From Primulina eburnea (lineage: Eukaryota; Streptophyta; Magnoliopsida; Lamiales; Gesneriaceae): 64,000 bases of DNA. The stretch is from NCBI RefSeq assembly GCF_022965805.1, contig NW_027331385.1:1-64000 (forward strand), read 5' to 3'. This document shows, piece after piece, positions 12,601 to 24,094 of this stretch (the first letter of the stretch is position 1; every line of letters starts with the position of its first letter). Under the pieces are notes generated by a model. The model saw only the letters and a program-made list of their open reading frames with translations. It was not told the origin of the DNA and did not search any database. Position numbers and translations under genes: made by a program.

Positions 12601-15307
12601 TGTTAAATTATTTAGTTACTTTTGGAAGACTTTATGGGCTAAACTTGGCACAAAATTGTTGATTTCTACTACTTGTCATCCTCAAACGGATTGACAAACT
12701 GAAGTTGTCAATAGAACTTTGGGAACACTTTTGCGTGCTATTATTAAAAAGAACTTGGATTGACATTTCTATGGACTTTATTTTGGGGTTGCCTAGGACT
12801 AAGAAGGGGAGGGATTCTATTTTTGTTGTTGTGGATAGATTCTCTAAGATGACACATTTTATAGCTTGTCATAAAACCGATGATGCTTCAAACATTGCGG
12901 ATTTGTTCTTTAGAGAAGTCGCTAGGTTGCATTGAATACCAAGGACTATTGTTTCTGGTCGCGATGTTAAATTCTTGAGTTACTTTTGGAATACTTTATG
13001 GGCTAAACTTGGCACAAAATTGTTGTTTTCTACTACTTGTCATCTTCAAACGGATGGACAAACTGAAGTTGTCAATAGAACTTTGGGAACACTTTTGCGT
13101 GCTATTCTTAAAAAGAACTTGGATTGACATTTCTATGGACTTTATTTTGGGGTTTCCTAGGACTAAGAAGGGGATGGATTCTATTTTTGTTGTTGTGGAT
13201 AGATTCTCTAAGATGGCACATTTTATAGCTTGTTATAAAACCGATGATGCTTCAAACATTGCGGATTTTTTCTTTAGAGAAGTCGTTAGGTTGCATGGCA
13301 TGCCTAGGATTATTGTTTCTGGTCGCGATGTTAAATTCTTGAGTTACTTTTGGAAGACTTTATGGGCTAAACATGGCACAAAATTGTTGTTTTCTACTAC
13401 TTGTCATCCTCAAACGGATGGACAAACTGAAGTTTTCAATAGAACTTTGGGAACACTTTTGCGTGCTATTCTTAAAAAGAACTTGGATTGACATTTTGAT
13501 GGACTTCATTTTGGGGTTGCCGAGGACTAAGAAGGGGAGTGATTTTATTTTTGTTGTTGTGGATAGATTCTCTAAGATGACACATTTTATAGCTTGTCAT
13601 AAAACCGATGATGCTTCAAACATTGCGGATTTGTTCTTTAGAGAAGTCGTTAGGTTGCATGGCATGCCTAGGACTATTATTTCTGGTCGCGATGTTAAAT
13701 TCTTTAGTTACTTTTGGAAGACTTTATGGACTAAACTTGGCACAAAATTTTTGATTTCTACTACTTGTCATCCTCAAACGGATGGACAAACTGAAGTTGT
13801 CAATAGAACTTTGGGAACACTTTTGCGTGCTATTATTAAAAAGAACTTTGATTGACATTTCTATGGACTTATTTTGGGGTTGCCTAGGACTAAGAAGGGG
13901 AGGGATTCTATTTTTGTTGTTGTGGATAGATTCTCTAAGATGGCACATTTTATAGCTTGTCATAAAACCGATGATGCTTCAAACATTGCGGATTTGTTCA
14001 TTAGAGAAGTCGCTAGGTTGCATGGAATGCCTAGGACTATTGTTTCTGGTCGCGATGTTAAATTCTTGAGTTACTTTTGGAATACTTTATGGGCTAAACT
14101 TGGCACAAAATTGTTGTATTCTACTACTTGTCATCCTCAAACGGATGGACAAACTGAAGTTGTCAATAGAACTTTGGGAACACTTTTGCGTGCTATTATT
14201 AAAAAGAACTTGGATTGACATTTCTATGGACTTTATTTTGGGGTTGCCTAGGACTAAGAAGGGGAGGGATTCTATTATTGTTGTTGTGGATAGATTCTCT
14301 AAGATGGCACATTTTATAGCTTGTCATAAAACCGATGATGCTTCAAACATTGCGGATTTGTTCTTTAGAGAAGTCGCTAGGTTGCATTGAATGCCTAGGA
14401 CTATTGTTTCTAGCGCGATGTTAAATTCTTGAGTTACTTTTGGAATACTTTATGGGCTAAACTTGGCACAAAATTGTTGTTTTCTACTACTTGTCATCTT
14501 CAAACGGATGGACAAACTGAAGTTGTCAATAGAACTTTGGGAACACTTTTGCGTGCTATTCTTAAAAAGAACTTGGATTGACATTTCTATGGACTTTATT
14601 TTGGGGTTTCCTAGGACTAAGAAGGGGATGGATTCTATTTTTGTTGTTGTGGATAGATTCTCTAAGATGGCACATTTTATAGCTTGTTATAAAACCGATG
14701 ATGCTTCAAACATTGCGGATTTTTTCTTTAGAGAAGTCGTTAGGTTGCATGGCATGCCTAAGACTATTGTTTCTGGTCGCGATGTTAAATTCTTGAGTTA
14801 CTTTTGGAAGACTTTATGGGCTAAACTTGGCACAAAATTGTTGTTTTCTACTACTTGTCATCCTCAAACGGATGGACAAACTGAAGTTTTCAATAGAACT
14901 TTGGGAACACTTTTGCGTGCTATTCTTAAAAAGAACTTGGATTGACATTTTGATGGACTTTATTTTGGGTTTGCCGAGGACTAAAAAGGGGAGTGATTTT
15001 ATTTTTGTTGTTGTGGATAGATTCTCTAAGATGACACATTTTATAGCTTGTCATAAAACCGATGATGCTTCAAACATTGCGGATTTGTTCTTTAGAGAAG
15101 TCGTTAGGTTGCATGGCATGCCTAGGACTATTATTTCTGGTCGCGATGTTAAATTCTTTAGTTACTTTTGGAAGTCTTTATGGACTAAACTTGGCACAAA
15201 ATTTTTGATTTCTACTACTTGTCATCCTCAAACGGATGGACAAACTGAAGTTGTCAATAGAACTTTGGGAACACTTTTGCGTGCTATTATTAAAAAGAAC
15301 TTGGATT
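9617..15307 (+). repeat. Mixed-variant monomer block
   Basis: Sixteen monomers of several variant types: RNKKG type at the left, then RTKKG types marked RDS, MDS and SDF after their codons, with one truncated monomer inside 11799-12397. Short 363-bp monomers start at 9617, 9980, 13854 and 14217. Blocks 13126-14579 and 14580-16034 are related at a distance of about 1454 bp, the first sign of the tetrameric organisation that continues on the right of the nest. Confidence 0.7.
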
Positions 15308-16762
15308 GACATTTCTATGGACTTATTTTGGGGTTGCCTAGGACTAAGAAGGGGAGGGATTCTATTTTTGTTGTTGTGGATAGATTCTCTAAGATGGCAC
15401 ATTTTATAGCTTGTCATAAAACCGATGATGCTTCAAATATTGCGGATTTGTTCTTTAGAGAAGTCGCTGGGTTGCATGGAATGCCTAGGACTATTGTTTC
15501 TGGTCGCGATGTTAAATTCTTGAGTTACTTTTGGAATACTTTATGGGCTAAACTTGGCACAAAATTGTTGTTTTCTACTACTTGTCATCCTCAAACGGAT
15601 GGACAAACTGAAGTTGTCAATAGAACTTTGGGAACACATTTGCGTGCTATTATTAAAAAGAACTTGGATTGACATTTCTATGGACTTTATTTTGGGGTTG
15701 CCTAGGACTAAGAAGGGGATGTATTCTATTTTTTTTGTTGTGGATAGATTCTCTAAGATGGCACATTTTATAGCTTGTTATAAAACCGATGATGCTTCAA
15801 ACATTGCGGATTTGTTATTTAGAGAAGTCGCTAGGTTGCATGGAATGCTTAGGACAATTGTTTCTGATCGCGATGTTAAATTTTTGAGTTACTTTTGGAA
15901 TACTTTATGGGCTAAACTTGGCACAAAATTGTTGTTTTCTACTACTTTTTATCCTCAAACGGATGTACAAACTGAAGTTGTCAATAGAACTTTGGGAAAA
16001 CTTTTGCGTGCTATTCTTAAAAAGAACTTGGATTGACATTTCTATGGACTTTATTTTGGGGTTGCCTAGGACTAAGAAGGGGATGGATTCTATTTTTGTT
16101 GTTGTGGATAGATTCTCTAAGATGGCACATTTTATAGCTTGTTATAAAACCGATGATGCTTCAAACATTGCGGATTTTTTCTTTAGAGAAGTCGTTAGGT
16201 TGCATGGCATGCCTAGTAATATTGTTTCTGGTCGCGATGTTAAATTTTTGAGTTACTTTTGGAATACTCTATGGGCTAAATTTGGCACAAAAATGTTGTT
16301 TTCTACTATTTGTCATTCTCAAATGGATGGACAAACTGAAGTTTTCAATAGAACTTTGGGAACCCTTTTGCGTGCTATTCTTAAAAAGAACTTGGATTGA
16401 CATTTTGATGGACTTTATTTTGGGGTTGCCGAGGACTAAGAAGGGGAGTGATTTTATTTTTGTTGTTGTGGATAGATTCTCTAAGATGACACATTTTATA
16501 GCTTGTCATAAAACCGATGATGCTTCAAACATTGCGGATTTGTTCTTTAGAGAAGTCGTTAGGTTGCATGGCATGCCTAGGACTATTATTTCTGGTCGCG
16601 ATGTTAAATTCTTTAGTTACTTTTGGAAGACTTTATGGGCTAAACTTGGCACAAAATTGTTGATTTCTACTATTTGTCATCCTCAAACGGATGGACAAAC
16701 TGAAGTTGTCAATAGAACTTTGGGAACACTTTTGCGTGCTATTATTAAAAAGAACTTGGATT
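15308..16762 (+). repeat. Tetramer higher-order repeat left of the nest
   Basis: Four consecutive monomers starting at 15308, 15671, 16035 and 16399 are distinguishable by the residues after [14 protein letters not shown] and SDF. The first is 363 bp because of ggacttatttt in place of ggactttatttt. The same order recurs right of the insertion, showing that the two array parts share the tetramer phase. Confidence 0.75.
15671..16034 (+). repeat. Single monomer with the catalytic Asp codon (SDRD)
   Basis: In this unit the codon at 15866-15868 is GAT (Asp) instead of the GGT (Gly) found elsewhere, so it reads VSDRD with the MDF Asp and the QTE Glu also present. It has other changes, including [19 protein letters not shown] (Gly to Val next to the Glu) and LGKLLRA. 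Whether it is an ancestral survivor or a chance G-to-A change cannot be decided from this window; related MYS-type units at 42423 and 43879 have Gly, which favours a chance change. Confidence 0.8.
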
Positions 16763-17223
16763 GACATTTCTATGGACTTTATTTTGGGGTTGCCTAGGAC
16801 TAAGAAGGGGAGGGATTCTATTTTTGTTGTTGTGTATAGATTCTCTAAGATGACACATTTTATAGCTTGTCATAAAACCGATGATGCTTCAAACATTGCG
16901 GATTTGTTCTTTAGAGAAGTCGCTAGGTTGCATGAAATGCCTAGGACTATTGTTTTTGGTAGCGATGTTAAATTCTAGAGTTACTTTTGGAAGACTTTAT
17001 GGGCTAAACTTGGCACAAAATTGTTGTTTTCTACTACTTGTCATCCTCAAACGGATGGACAAACTGAAGTTGTCAATAGAACTTTGGGAACACTTTAGCG
17101 TGCTATTATTAAAAAGAACTTGGATTGACATTTCTATGGACTTTATTTTTGGGTTGCCTAGGACTAAGAAGGGGAGGGATTCTATTTTGGTTGTTGTGGA
17201 TAGATTCTCTAAGACGGCACATT

Positions 17224-17228
17224 TTATA
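17224..17228. other. Target-site duplication of element A, left copy
   Basis: ttata in the satellite directly before the first base of A's 5' LTR (tgtaatag). It matches ttata at 41793-41797 after the 3' LTR end (tgtcaca). Confidence 0.95.
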
Positions 17229-18840
17229 TGTAATAGCCGAGCCCGGTGTACGGTACGATTTAAGTTTCGTATATTATTTGGGTTATGTGATTTAGATGTT
17301 TAGAGTTGTGTTTTGGGCTATAGTATTGTTGGTTAATGTTATCTTTAGGTATTAGATGTTGTTGGTTGTTCGTTTCAGTGTTTCGGTTTGATTTTATTTG
17401 GTTGTGTATTGTTCATTGCCGAAGCAAGAGTGCACCCGCGCTCTTAGAGGAGTGCCCCCGCGGTGTACTATTCATCATTTTGGAATCTGAAGGCCGTGGC
17501 ATCACCGCACCCGCGGCAGTGCAAGGACCGCACCCGCGGTGTGCACCGCACTCGCGGTATTAGCAGCACCGCACCCGCGGTGTTCGTGCATGGGATTTAT
17601 TTTGGTTGGCCGAAGGCATAGCGCACCCGCGGTGCTTGTGGTAGCGCACCCGCGGTGGAGGTATGGGCGAGTTTTTAAGTTGCTTTTTGGAGTTGTTGGC
17701 CATACCTTATCCTCATCTTTCCCCTTCATTTCCGATTTCCTCTCATTTTCTTAGGGTTTTCTACCATTTCATTCACTTCCTACCTTTGATTCTTGGGTTT
17801 GTTTGGATTTCCGACTTGAGATCGACGTTCTCCGTGGTATAAGGAAGCTTAGGTAAGTTTTTGGTGCGATTCTATTAAAGTTTTGAGTTAAGGGTTGACT
17901 TGGGCTTGATGTTTGAGTTGATTAATGGATTATTTGACTTGTATTTGTGGATATAGAGTTGATATTGGTATTATTTATGGATTATTGTTGTAGGTGGTGA
18001 CCAAGAGCTAAGTTTGAGGTGTTCTATTGGTTTGTAAGTGGAATTTCATCCTTTTGCTTACATGATATTATATGTATTGTGTTTTAAAGATTTTAAAGTG
18101 ATATTCCCTTCCATTGATCCATTGTTATGTATTGATTTCATTGATTATCTATTGGAGGTATTGTATATCTCACTATTGTTAAAAGGGAACACAAGAGAAA
18201 AGATAGAGATTGCGAAACGACGGCTTTAAATGATATTCAGAGTTCAAATGTTTTATTGGATTTTGATTAATCATAGTCAGAGCATTGCATGCAATTAGAT
18301 GATCATCGACCATAGGCTTTTATCCCCTCACAGTTATCGATTTATATCGATGGGATATTTGCAACCACAGACAGAGATACTATTGATATCAATCCAGCCA
18401 TAGAAAAGAGAATATCATCGTATTGCTATCTATTGCTATGTTATTGCTACAGTTATTGCTACAGTATTCATGTTTCAGAGTTGATGGTATTTATGATTTT
18501 AAAGTCATGTTTTACAGAGTATACTATGTATCATTGTTATGTAAGAGTTCCACTTGCTGAGATTTATTCTCATTTCAGTTTATTCATGTGATGCAGATCA
18601 GAGTGGAGGCCCTGGACGTGGACTGTGGATAGGGGTCATATGCATGCACCGTTGGAAGGAAGATTTTGACATGACCATAAGAATGATATTTTGTATTTTG
18701 TTATGTCATTTAAATGATCATGTATTGCTATTTTGTAAACATTTTTATGAAATGTATTTTTGAAACTCCTTCCATATTTTAAAAAGAAAACTTTATTTCC
18801 GCTGTATTATTTTTTTATTGTTACGGGTCAGGGTGTCACA
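17229..18840 (+). repeat. Element A 5' LTR
   Basis: 1612 bp from tgtaatagcc to gggtgtcaca. It holds a cluster of GC-rich mini-hairpins at 17430-17659 followed by a pyrimidine-rich stretch. I see no clear TATA box. Small open frames on both strands across the GC cluster are chance products of the repeated motif. Confidence 0.95.
17430..17659. promoter_or_regulatory. GC-rich mini-hairpin cluster in A 5' LTR (U3)
   Basis: About eight copies of a motif with consensus ACCGCACCCGCGGTG. ACCGC and GCGGT can pair around ACCC. Copies sit near 17430, 17452, 17503, 17527, 17546, 17567, 17619 and 17643. The motif also fills the U3 of element B, whose LTR I see no similarity to elsewhere. A regulatory or methylation-target role is inferred only. 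Confidence 0.6.
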
Positions 18841-18845
18841 TTTAG

Positions 18846-18857
18846 TGGTATCAGAGC
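18846..18857 (+). other. Element A primer-binding site
   Basis: tggtatcagagc, complementary to the 3' end of plant initiator tRNA-Met, 5 bp after the 5' LTR. The leader up to the gag start is about 118 bp with nothing else recognised. Confidence 0.92.
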
Positions 18858-18975
18858 GGTGTTCTTCGGACCAATGCATATGACTTCGTCTACTTTCAAC
18901 TGTCCGGGTATGTTTTCTTGCATCTATTTATTCATTGTTATATATTGATTGGTGTCTTGTGAGCAATTGTAGAGT

Positions 18976-21900
18976 ATGCCTCCTAAGCGTAAGGCGGCAG
19001 AGGGTGAGGATAGTTCTTCCTCGAGAGTTGTCGACGAGTTCGGCAAGTTGCTTAAGGAGCAGGCTAAGGTGCATAGCGATCAGATTCAGCAGTTGCTCCG
19101 ATTGCAAGGAGCAGGACAGGGTCGAGGCCAAGTGAGAGGTCAGGTTGCTCAGGCTGTTGGCACTGATGCCGTCTTTTCTGCTTTCAAGAGAATGGATCCA
19201 CCGGAATTCGCAGGTAGCACCGATCCTTTAGTTGCTGTCGAGTGGGTCAAGGCGCTTGAAGCTATCTTCGATCATCTCCAGTATGAGGACAAAGACAGGA
19301 TCAGCTGTGCAGTGTTCATGTTGGTTAAGGCTGCCCGCATTTGGTGGAATGCGACGAAGGTCAGTGTTACTGTTGCGACACTGAAGTGGTCAGAGTTCAC
19401 TGACCTGTTCTACGACAAGTATTTCCCCGATGCACTTCGAGCGAGGAAGGTTACGGAGTTCTTGGAGCTTCGTCAGGGGAGCTTAGATGTTGGTGAGTAC
19501 ATTTTGAAGTTTGAAGAGGGTTGCCTATTTGCTCCGTACATTGCTTCCAATGACAAAGATAAAGGCGCTCATTTCATTCGAGGCCTTAGAGCTGAGATTC
19601 GTCGTGATATCAACATGTCCAAGGCTGTTACTTTCAAGGAGATCGTGTCCAAAGCTTTGTTGGCCGAGCAGGATGAGAAGGACATCGCCAGGGAGAGGCA
19701 AGAGAGGCATCAAGATGTTGTTCAGAGAGGCCAGGGTTCTAATCAGAGGGGCAGGGATCGTTTCAAGGGCAAGGGCAAGATGGAGTCGAGTCCTAGACCT
19801 CCGCCAGTTCCAGTTGATCCCGAGAAGCCACTTTGTCCTAAGTGTGGCAAGCATCATCGAGGAGAGTGCAGACTTGGCACTCATACTTGTTATCGTTGTG
19901 GCACGGCAGGCCACGTTGCCAGAAATTGTCCACGAGGAGCTAGCCAAAGGAAGGTGCAGGGTCGTATCTTTGCGATGTCGAAGGAAGGTATTAATCACGA
20001 TTCTTCATTGATCTCTAGTACTATTTTGATTTCAGGCAGAGTAGCTACTACTTTGATTGATACTGGTGCTACTCATTCTTTTATGTCTGATTTGTTTTTG
20101 AGATCGTTGGGTATAGTTCCTTCTGTTCTTCCCCTCCAGCTTAGTGTTGTTTTGCCTTCGGGGGACGTGTTGTGCCCGACGTCGATTGTGTTTGCGTGCC
20201 CTGTTCGTATTGAGGATCGAGTTGTCTTCGCTGATTTGATTGTTATTCCTATGGTTGCTTTCGATGTTATTCTTGGTATGGATTGGCTTTCGACTTACCG
20301 TGCAGTTATCGATTGTGTTGCTAAGAAGGTGACTTTTGCAGATTATGGCCAGGGAGGAGTTCTCGCCAGCTCAGGTACTTCGCTGGTCCTTCCTTTTATT
20401 TCTTGTCTTGAGGCTGAGAGATTGCTGTGTAGAGGTTGCGATGGGTTTCTTGCTTCTATTGTGGATGTGGATAGACTGATTAAGTTGAATATAGATGGTA
20501 TTGATGTTGTGAGGGAGTTTGCTGATGTGTTTGAGGATGATGTTCCGGGTTTGCCGCCGGACAGAGATGTTGAGTTCGTTATCGATTTAGCTCCAGGTAC
20601 GGTTCCTATCTCTAAGGCTCCGTACAGGATAGCCCCTACTGAGATGAAGGAGTTGAAGACTCAGTTGCAGGATCTTTTAGACAAGGGTTTTATTCGTCCG
20701 AGTTCTTCGCCTTGGGGAGCTCCAGTTCAGTTTGTCAAGAAGAAGGATGGTTCCTTGCGGCTGTGTATCGACTACAGGGAGCTCAACAAAGTGACTGTCA
20801 AGAACAAGTATCCGTTGCCACGGATTGACGACCTATTTGACCAGCTCCATGGTGCCACTGTGTTTTCGAAGATTGATCTTCGGTCTGGCTACTATCAGTT
20901 GAAGGTTAGGGAGTCTGATATCCCTAAGACGGCTTTCAGGACCAGGTATGGTCATTTTGAGTTTCTTGTGATGTCTTTTGGTTTGACCAATGCCCCTTCA
21001 GTCTTCATGGACCTGATGAACCGTGTGTTCAAGCCTTATCTGGATAGCTTCGTCATTGTCTTCATTGATGATATTCTTATCTATTCCAAGACCAGAGAGC
21101 TTCATGCAGAGCATCTTAGAGTTGTGCTTCAGTTGTTGCGAGAGAAGAGGTTGTTTGCCAAGCTGAAGAAGTGTGAGTTTTGGCTGAATCAGATTTCTTT
21201 CCTAGGCCATGTTGTTTCGACGGATGGCATTGTTGTTGATCCATTGAAGATAGAGGCGATTCAGAATTGGCCTATTCCTACCACTGTCTCTGAGGTACGC
21301 AGTTTCCTTGGTTTGGCGGGTTATTATCGTCGTTTCATTTCAGATTTTTCCAAGATTGCCCTGCCATTGTCCAATCTGACGAGGAAGACTGTGAAGTTCG
21401 AGTGGTCCATCGATTGCCAGAGTGCATTTCAGGAGTTGAAGGATAGATTGACGACAGCTCCTATTCTTTCATTGCCTAGTGGTTCTGAGGACTTTGTGGT
21501 CTATACCGATGCGTCGAAGAGAGGCCTTGGTGCAGTGCTGATGCAGCGAGGTAAGGTCATTGCCTATGCTTCTCGCCAGTTGAAAGACTATGAGAGGAAT
21601 TATCCAACGCATGATTTGGAGCTAGCAGCTGTGGTTTTCGCCTGAAGATTTGGAGACATTATCTGTATGGCGAAAAGTGTGAGATTTTCACAGACCACAA
21701 GAGTTTGAAGTATCTGTTTTCGCAGAAAGAGCTCAACATGCGACAGAGGAGGTGGTTAGAGCTTGTCAAAGATTATGATGTGACTATCAGTTACCACCCA
21801 GGGAAGGCGAACGTTGTGGCAGATGCGTTGAGTCGTAAGTCGAGTTCTTCCTTGAGTTCTTTGCTTCAGAGACCGTTGTTGATGGAATTGCAGAGAGAGG

Positions 21901-22019
21901 AGATAGATCTGGTTATTCCAGGTACCATTGCTCGCCTTTCAGCGTTGGTCATTCGGACTACTTTGACGGACAGGATCCGTAGAGAGCAGTCGACTGATGT
22001 TCAGTTGACAGAGTTGAGA
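18976..22019 (+). pseudogene. gag-pol: Element A gag-pol, 5' part (gag, protease, RT, RNase H)
   Basis: Open frame from ATG at 18976 ([10 protein letters not shown]). In order: retrotransposon gag core ([14 protein letters not shown], about residues 85-230); a zinc knuckle [14 protein letters not shown] at about 305-318, preceded by a Cys/His-rich [12 protein letters not shown]; aspartic protease with DTG at 362-364; RT with FIDD at 696-699 and LRSGYY upstream; RNase H starting near the Asp of YTDAS (845). At 21643 one T is missing from a TT pair in the VVFA/LKIW region, which creates a TGA and a frameshift. The frame resumes as [10 protein letters not shown] and runs to the insertion of B at 22020 just after LTEL. 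The frame then matches that of the 3' part once B and one TSD are discounted. The Gag-Pol polyprotein packages and reverse-transcribes the element's RNA. Broken by frameshift and insertion, so not functional here. Confidence 0.92.
22015..22019. other. Target-site duplication of element B, left copy
   Basis: tgaga in A's pol, repeated at 30540-30544 after B. Confidence 0.93.
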
Positions 22020-22117
22020 TGTAAGGCTCGAGAATTATCCGTTGTCATCGATGTGAGACTTGAAACCATGAGAATGCATGACATTTAGAGTGGAATTTTT
22101 GAAGTATGGCCGAAGCC

Positions 22118-22347
22118 ACACCGCACCCGCGGTGTTAGAGATACAGCACCCGCGGTGCATTGAGAGGAAATTAGGGAAATTGTGCGAACAGACACCGCAC
22201 CCGCGGTGCTAGCAAGACCGCATCCGCGGTGTGAGACCGCACCCGCGGTCATGTAAGAACCGCACCCGCGGTCTAGGTGCTACATTTTTGGATGAACTCG
22301 TCGTAAGCACAGCGCACCCGCACTCTTGAGTCACCGCACCCGCGGTC
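22118..22347. promoter_or_regulatory. GC-rich mini-hairpin cluster in B 5' LTR (U3)
   Basis: About eight copies of the ACCGCACCCGCGGTG-type motif, ending about 50 bp upstream of the TATA-like box. Same motif as in A. Confidence 0.65.
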
Positions 22348-22394
22348 TGCATGCGAGATTGCCACTTTTGAATTTCGTAATGACACATGGCATG

Positions 22395-22405
22395 CTATAT
22401 AAATA
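22395..22405 (+). promoter_or_regulatory. TATA-like box in B 5' LTR
   Basis: ctatataaata followed by a pyrimidine-rich stretch, in the place expected for the core promoter that starts the genomic RNA. The identical sequence is at 29095-29105 in the 3' LTR. Confidence 0.65.
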
Positions 22406-23484
22406 CCTTGCATTGACACTTCATTCTTTCATTTCCCATCAGCAGAACCGAGAGCACCTTGGGAGGAAAACTTCATGTCCTTTGATCTTGAGGTCGAGAT
22501 TTTAAATGATCTTGTGTTCTAATTTTAATTCCGAGTGTAGATTCATGATCCTTGCAACGAGGGCTAGCTAAGGATGTAAGTTTCGATTATTTTCAGCATG
22601 GTTCGAAATCTATGTAATTGGGAAATTATGATTTTGTTAGAAATATGTGTTCTTGGTATACCGAGCATCGTATATTTGTTATCAGAATGATTTTCGGACA
22701 CCGTATACGAGCCTTGCGAATTTCCAGCATGTATATCGATATTGATTGGAAGAATTGAGCATGTTATATTGTGTTTTGATGAGTATATTATGAAGATTAT
22801 GAGTTGTGGCTATTGTATATATTGTTTGTTGAGATTGAGTTGACCGGTACCGAGAATCACGCCGTTACGCCGTCAAATTGTATTGAAACCGATTTCAGTT
22901 TTGTGTATTGAGTTGCTTGAAATGTATATTGATAGAGTACACATTGGTTATGCCATTTCAGATTGGTAGTGGTTATTGTGAACTCGAGACTTCGACGACG
23001 ACACCGACGATTCGGCAAGAAAAGTATAATTCATGTGGTCTTGGGATTGCACAACTCGATTCAGATTTGATACGAGTTTCCCTAAATCACATACTAGACT
23101 GTTATTACATTGATTATGTAATGTCTTGTTTATTGATTATATTCGAGTCCTGAGATAGGAGATATTGGCAGATTTGCCAAAACTAGACGTTTCGGTGTAT
23201 CGACGCATAGGAGCAGATTTGCTATATGTGTAGACCCTCGATACAGAGTTGACCGAAGTCTAGGAATAAGACGTACCGTTGCCCCGAATGGTTGGGTAGG
23301 TGACAGACCGTCTTATTCACACCGGGATCCCTAGAGTAGAAATGAATCGAGTCAAGAACTAGATGTGAATACAGATTTGTATTCTTTTACATGCTTTAGA
23401 TTATAACTCATGTTATATGCTATGCTTTTGTACATGATTTATTACATTGCATGCATCCATGTTTTATACTGGGATATGTTCTCA

Positions 23485-23498
23485 CCGGAGTTATCCGG
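23485..23498 (+). promoter_or_regulatory. Conserved LTR stem-loop (B 5' LTR)
   Basis: CCGGA-GTTA-TCCGG embedded in a stretch (ttctcaccggag...ggctgttgtc) shared with element C's LTRs although most of the LTR sequence is not. Other copies: 30185-30198, 34162-34175 and 40568-40581. Confidence 0.55.
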
Positions 23499-23844
23499 CT
23501 GTTGTCGTGTCTGTATGTGTGCATGGCAACAGGTGGGGCAGGATCTGGGTCACGAGGTAGATGAGAGACTGATGATAGCGTGGAGATCTCGGGTGTCGAA
23601 GAGTTGTAGTGTTTCCTACTAGACTTGTATCACTGATGTTGTAGTTGGTACTTGATCACTAGAGTATGGTTGTACTAGACAGAATTGTATGTACCCTATG
23701 TTGTTTATTTCTTTTAAAAGACATGTTATGCTTTTATTATACATTTGACTTAATGTTAAAAGCAACTTTTTGACCCACATTTTCGAACAAAGATCCAATT
23801 AAATCCCAAAAGAATTGAGTTAGAGCCCGGGTCCCCACAACAGG

Positions 23845-23856
23845 TGGTATCAGAGC
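23845..23856 (+). other. Element B primer-binding site
   Basis: tggtatcagagc, initiator tRNA-Met type, 5 bp after the 5' LTR. A leader of about 240 bp follows with no other recognised feature. Confidence 0.92.
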
Positions 23857-24094
23857 CGTAGGTTCTGTAGATTGAGATAGAATAGAATGAGCGGGGTAGA
23901 TCGAGTCATCTTCCTTGCTTTTGAGATGCTAGCATGATTTATTGCTTTCCCTATTATATGTTGTTGTATTATCTGAATTGATTTATAGCATTTCAAGCCT
24001 GAATCAGAACCGATTCTCGATCAGAGGTTATGATCAGAGGAGGGCTGAGACAGATGATATTGATTATGTACTAATCAGTTTGATAATCAGATTT

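Larger units (their letters stand above)
1..17228 (+). repeat. Satellite array, left part (364-bp integrase-derived monomers)
   Basis: Head-to-tail tandem array with about 47 whole monomers plus partial ends. The junction marker (gacattt right after the codons for KKNL) recurs at 415, 779, 1143, 1742, 2106, 2470, 2834, 3198, 3561, 3925 and so on to 17127. Spacing is nearly always 364 bp, sometimes 363, and 599 where a 235-bp truncated monomer is present. Read in its integrase frame each monomer shows the Ty3/gypsy core motifs MDF, GRD in place of [12 protein letters not shown] and NRTL. It starts at WIDIS and ends at KKNL, so the HHCC zinc domain and the GPF/Y and chromodomain parts are absent. 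Units contain a TCGCGA (NruI) site and usually two CCTAGG (AvrII) sites. Left-hand units differ from the right-hand ones by variants such as [13 protein letters not shown] and IISGRDVKL. The array runs off the window at the left. Confidence 0.95.
22020..23839 (+). repeat. Element B 5' LTR
   Basis: tgtaaggctcgag to gggtccccaca. Contains a GC-rich mini-hairpin cluster (22118-22347), a TATA-like box just after it (22395-22405) and a CCGGA-GTTA-TCCGG stem-loop (23485-23498) near the 3' end. Small open frames inside recur in the other LTR and do not look coding. Confidence 0.95.

Noticed and set aside
13724..13963. Minus-strand 79-codon open frame, recurring at 15178, 41930 and 47756
   Set aside because: Antisense of the satellite around the short (363-bp) junction; it recurs because the monomer does.
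1..17228. Regular direct repeats as a CRISPR array
   Set aside because: The whole 364-bp unit is repeated with no unique spacers, in a plant-type retrotransposon context.
17539..17754. Open frames on both strands in A's LTR rich in Arg, Ala and Pro
   Set aside because: They are translations of the GC-rich mini-hairpin repeats; frame and length change with motif copy number between the two LTRs.
22908..23153. Small plus-strand open frames in B's LTRs (also 29608-29853, 23410-23622 and 30110-30322)
   Set aside because: They sit in LTR sequence, are duplicated only because the LTR is, and show no recognisable domain.
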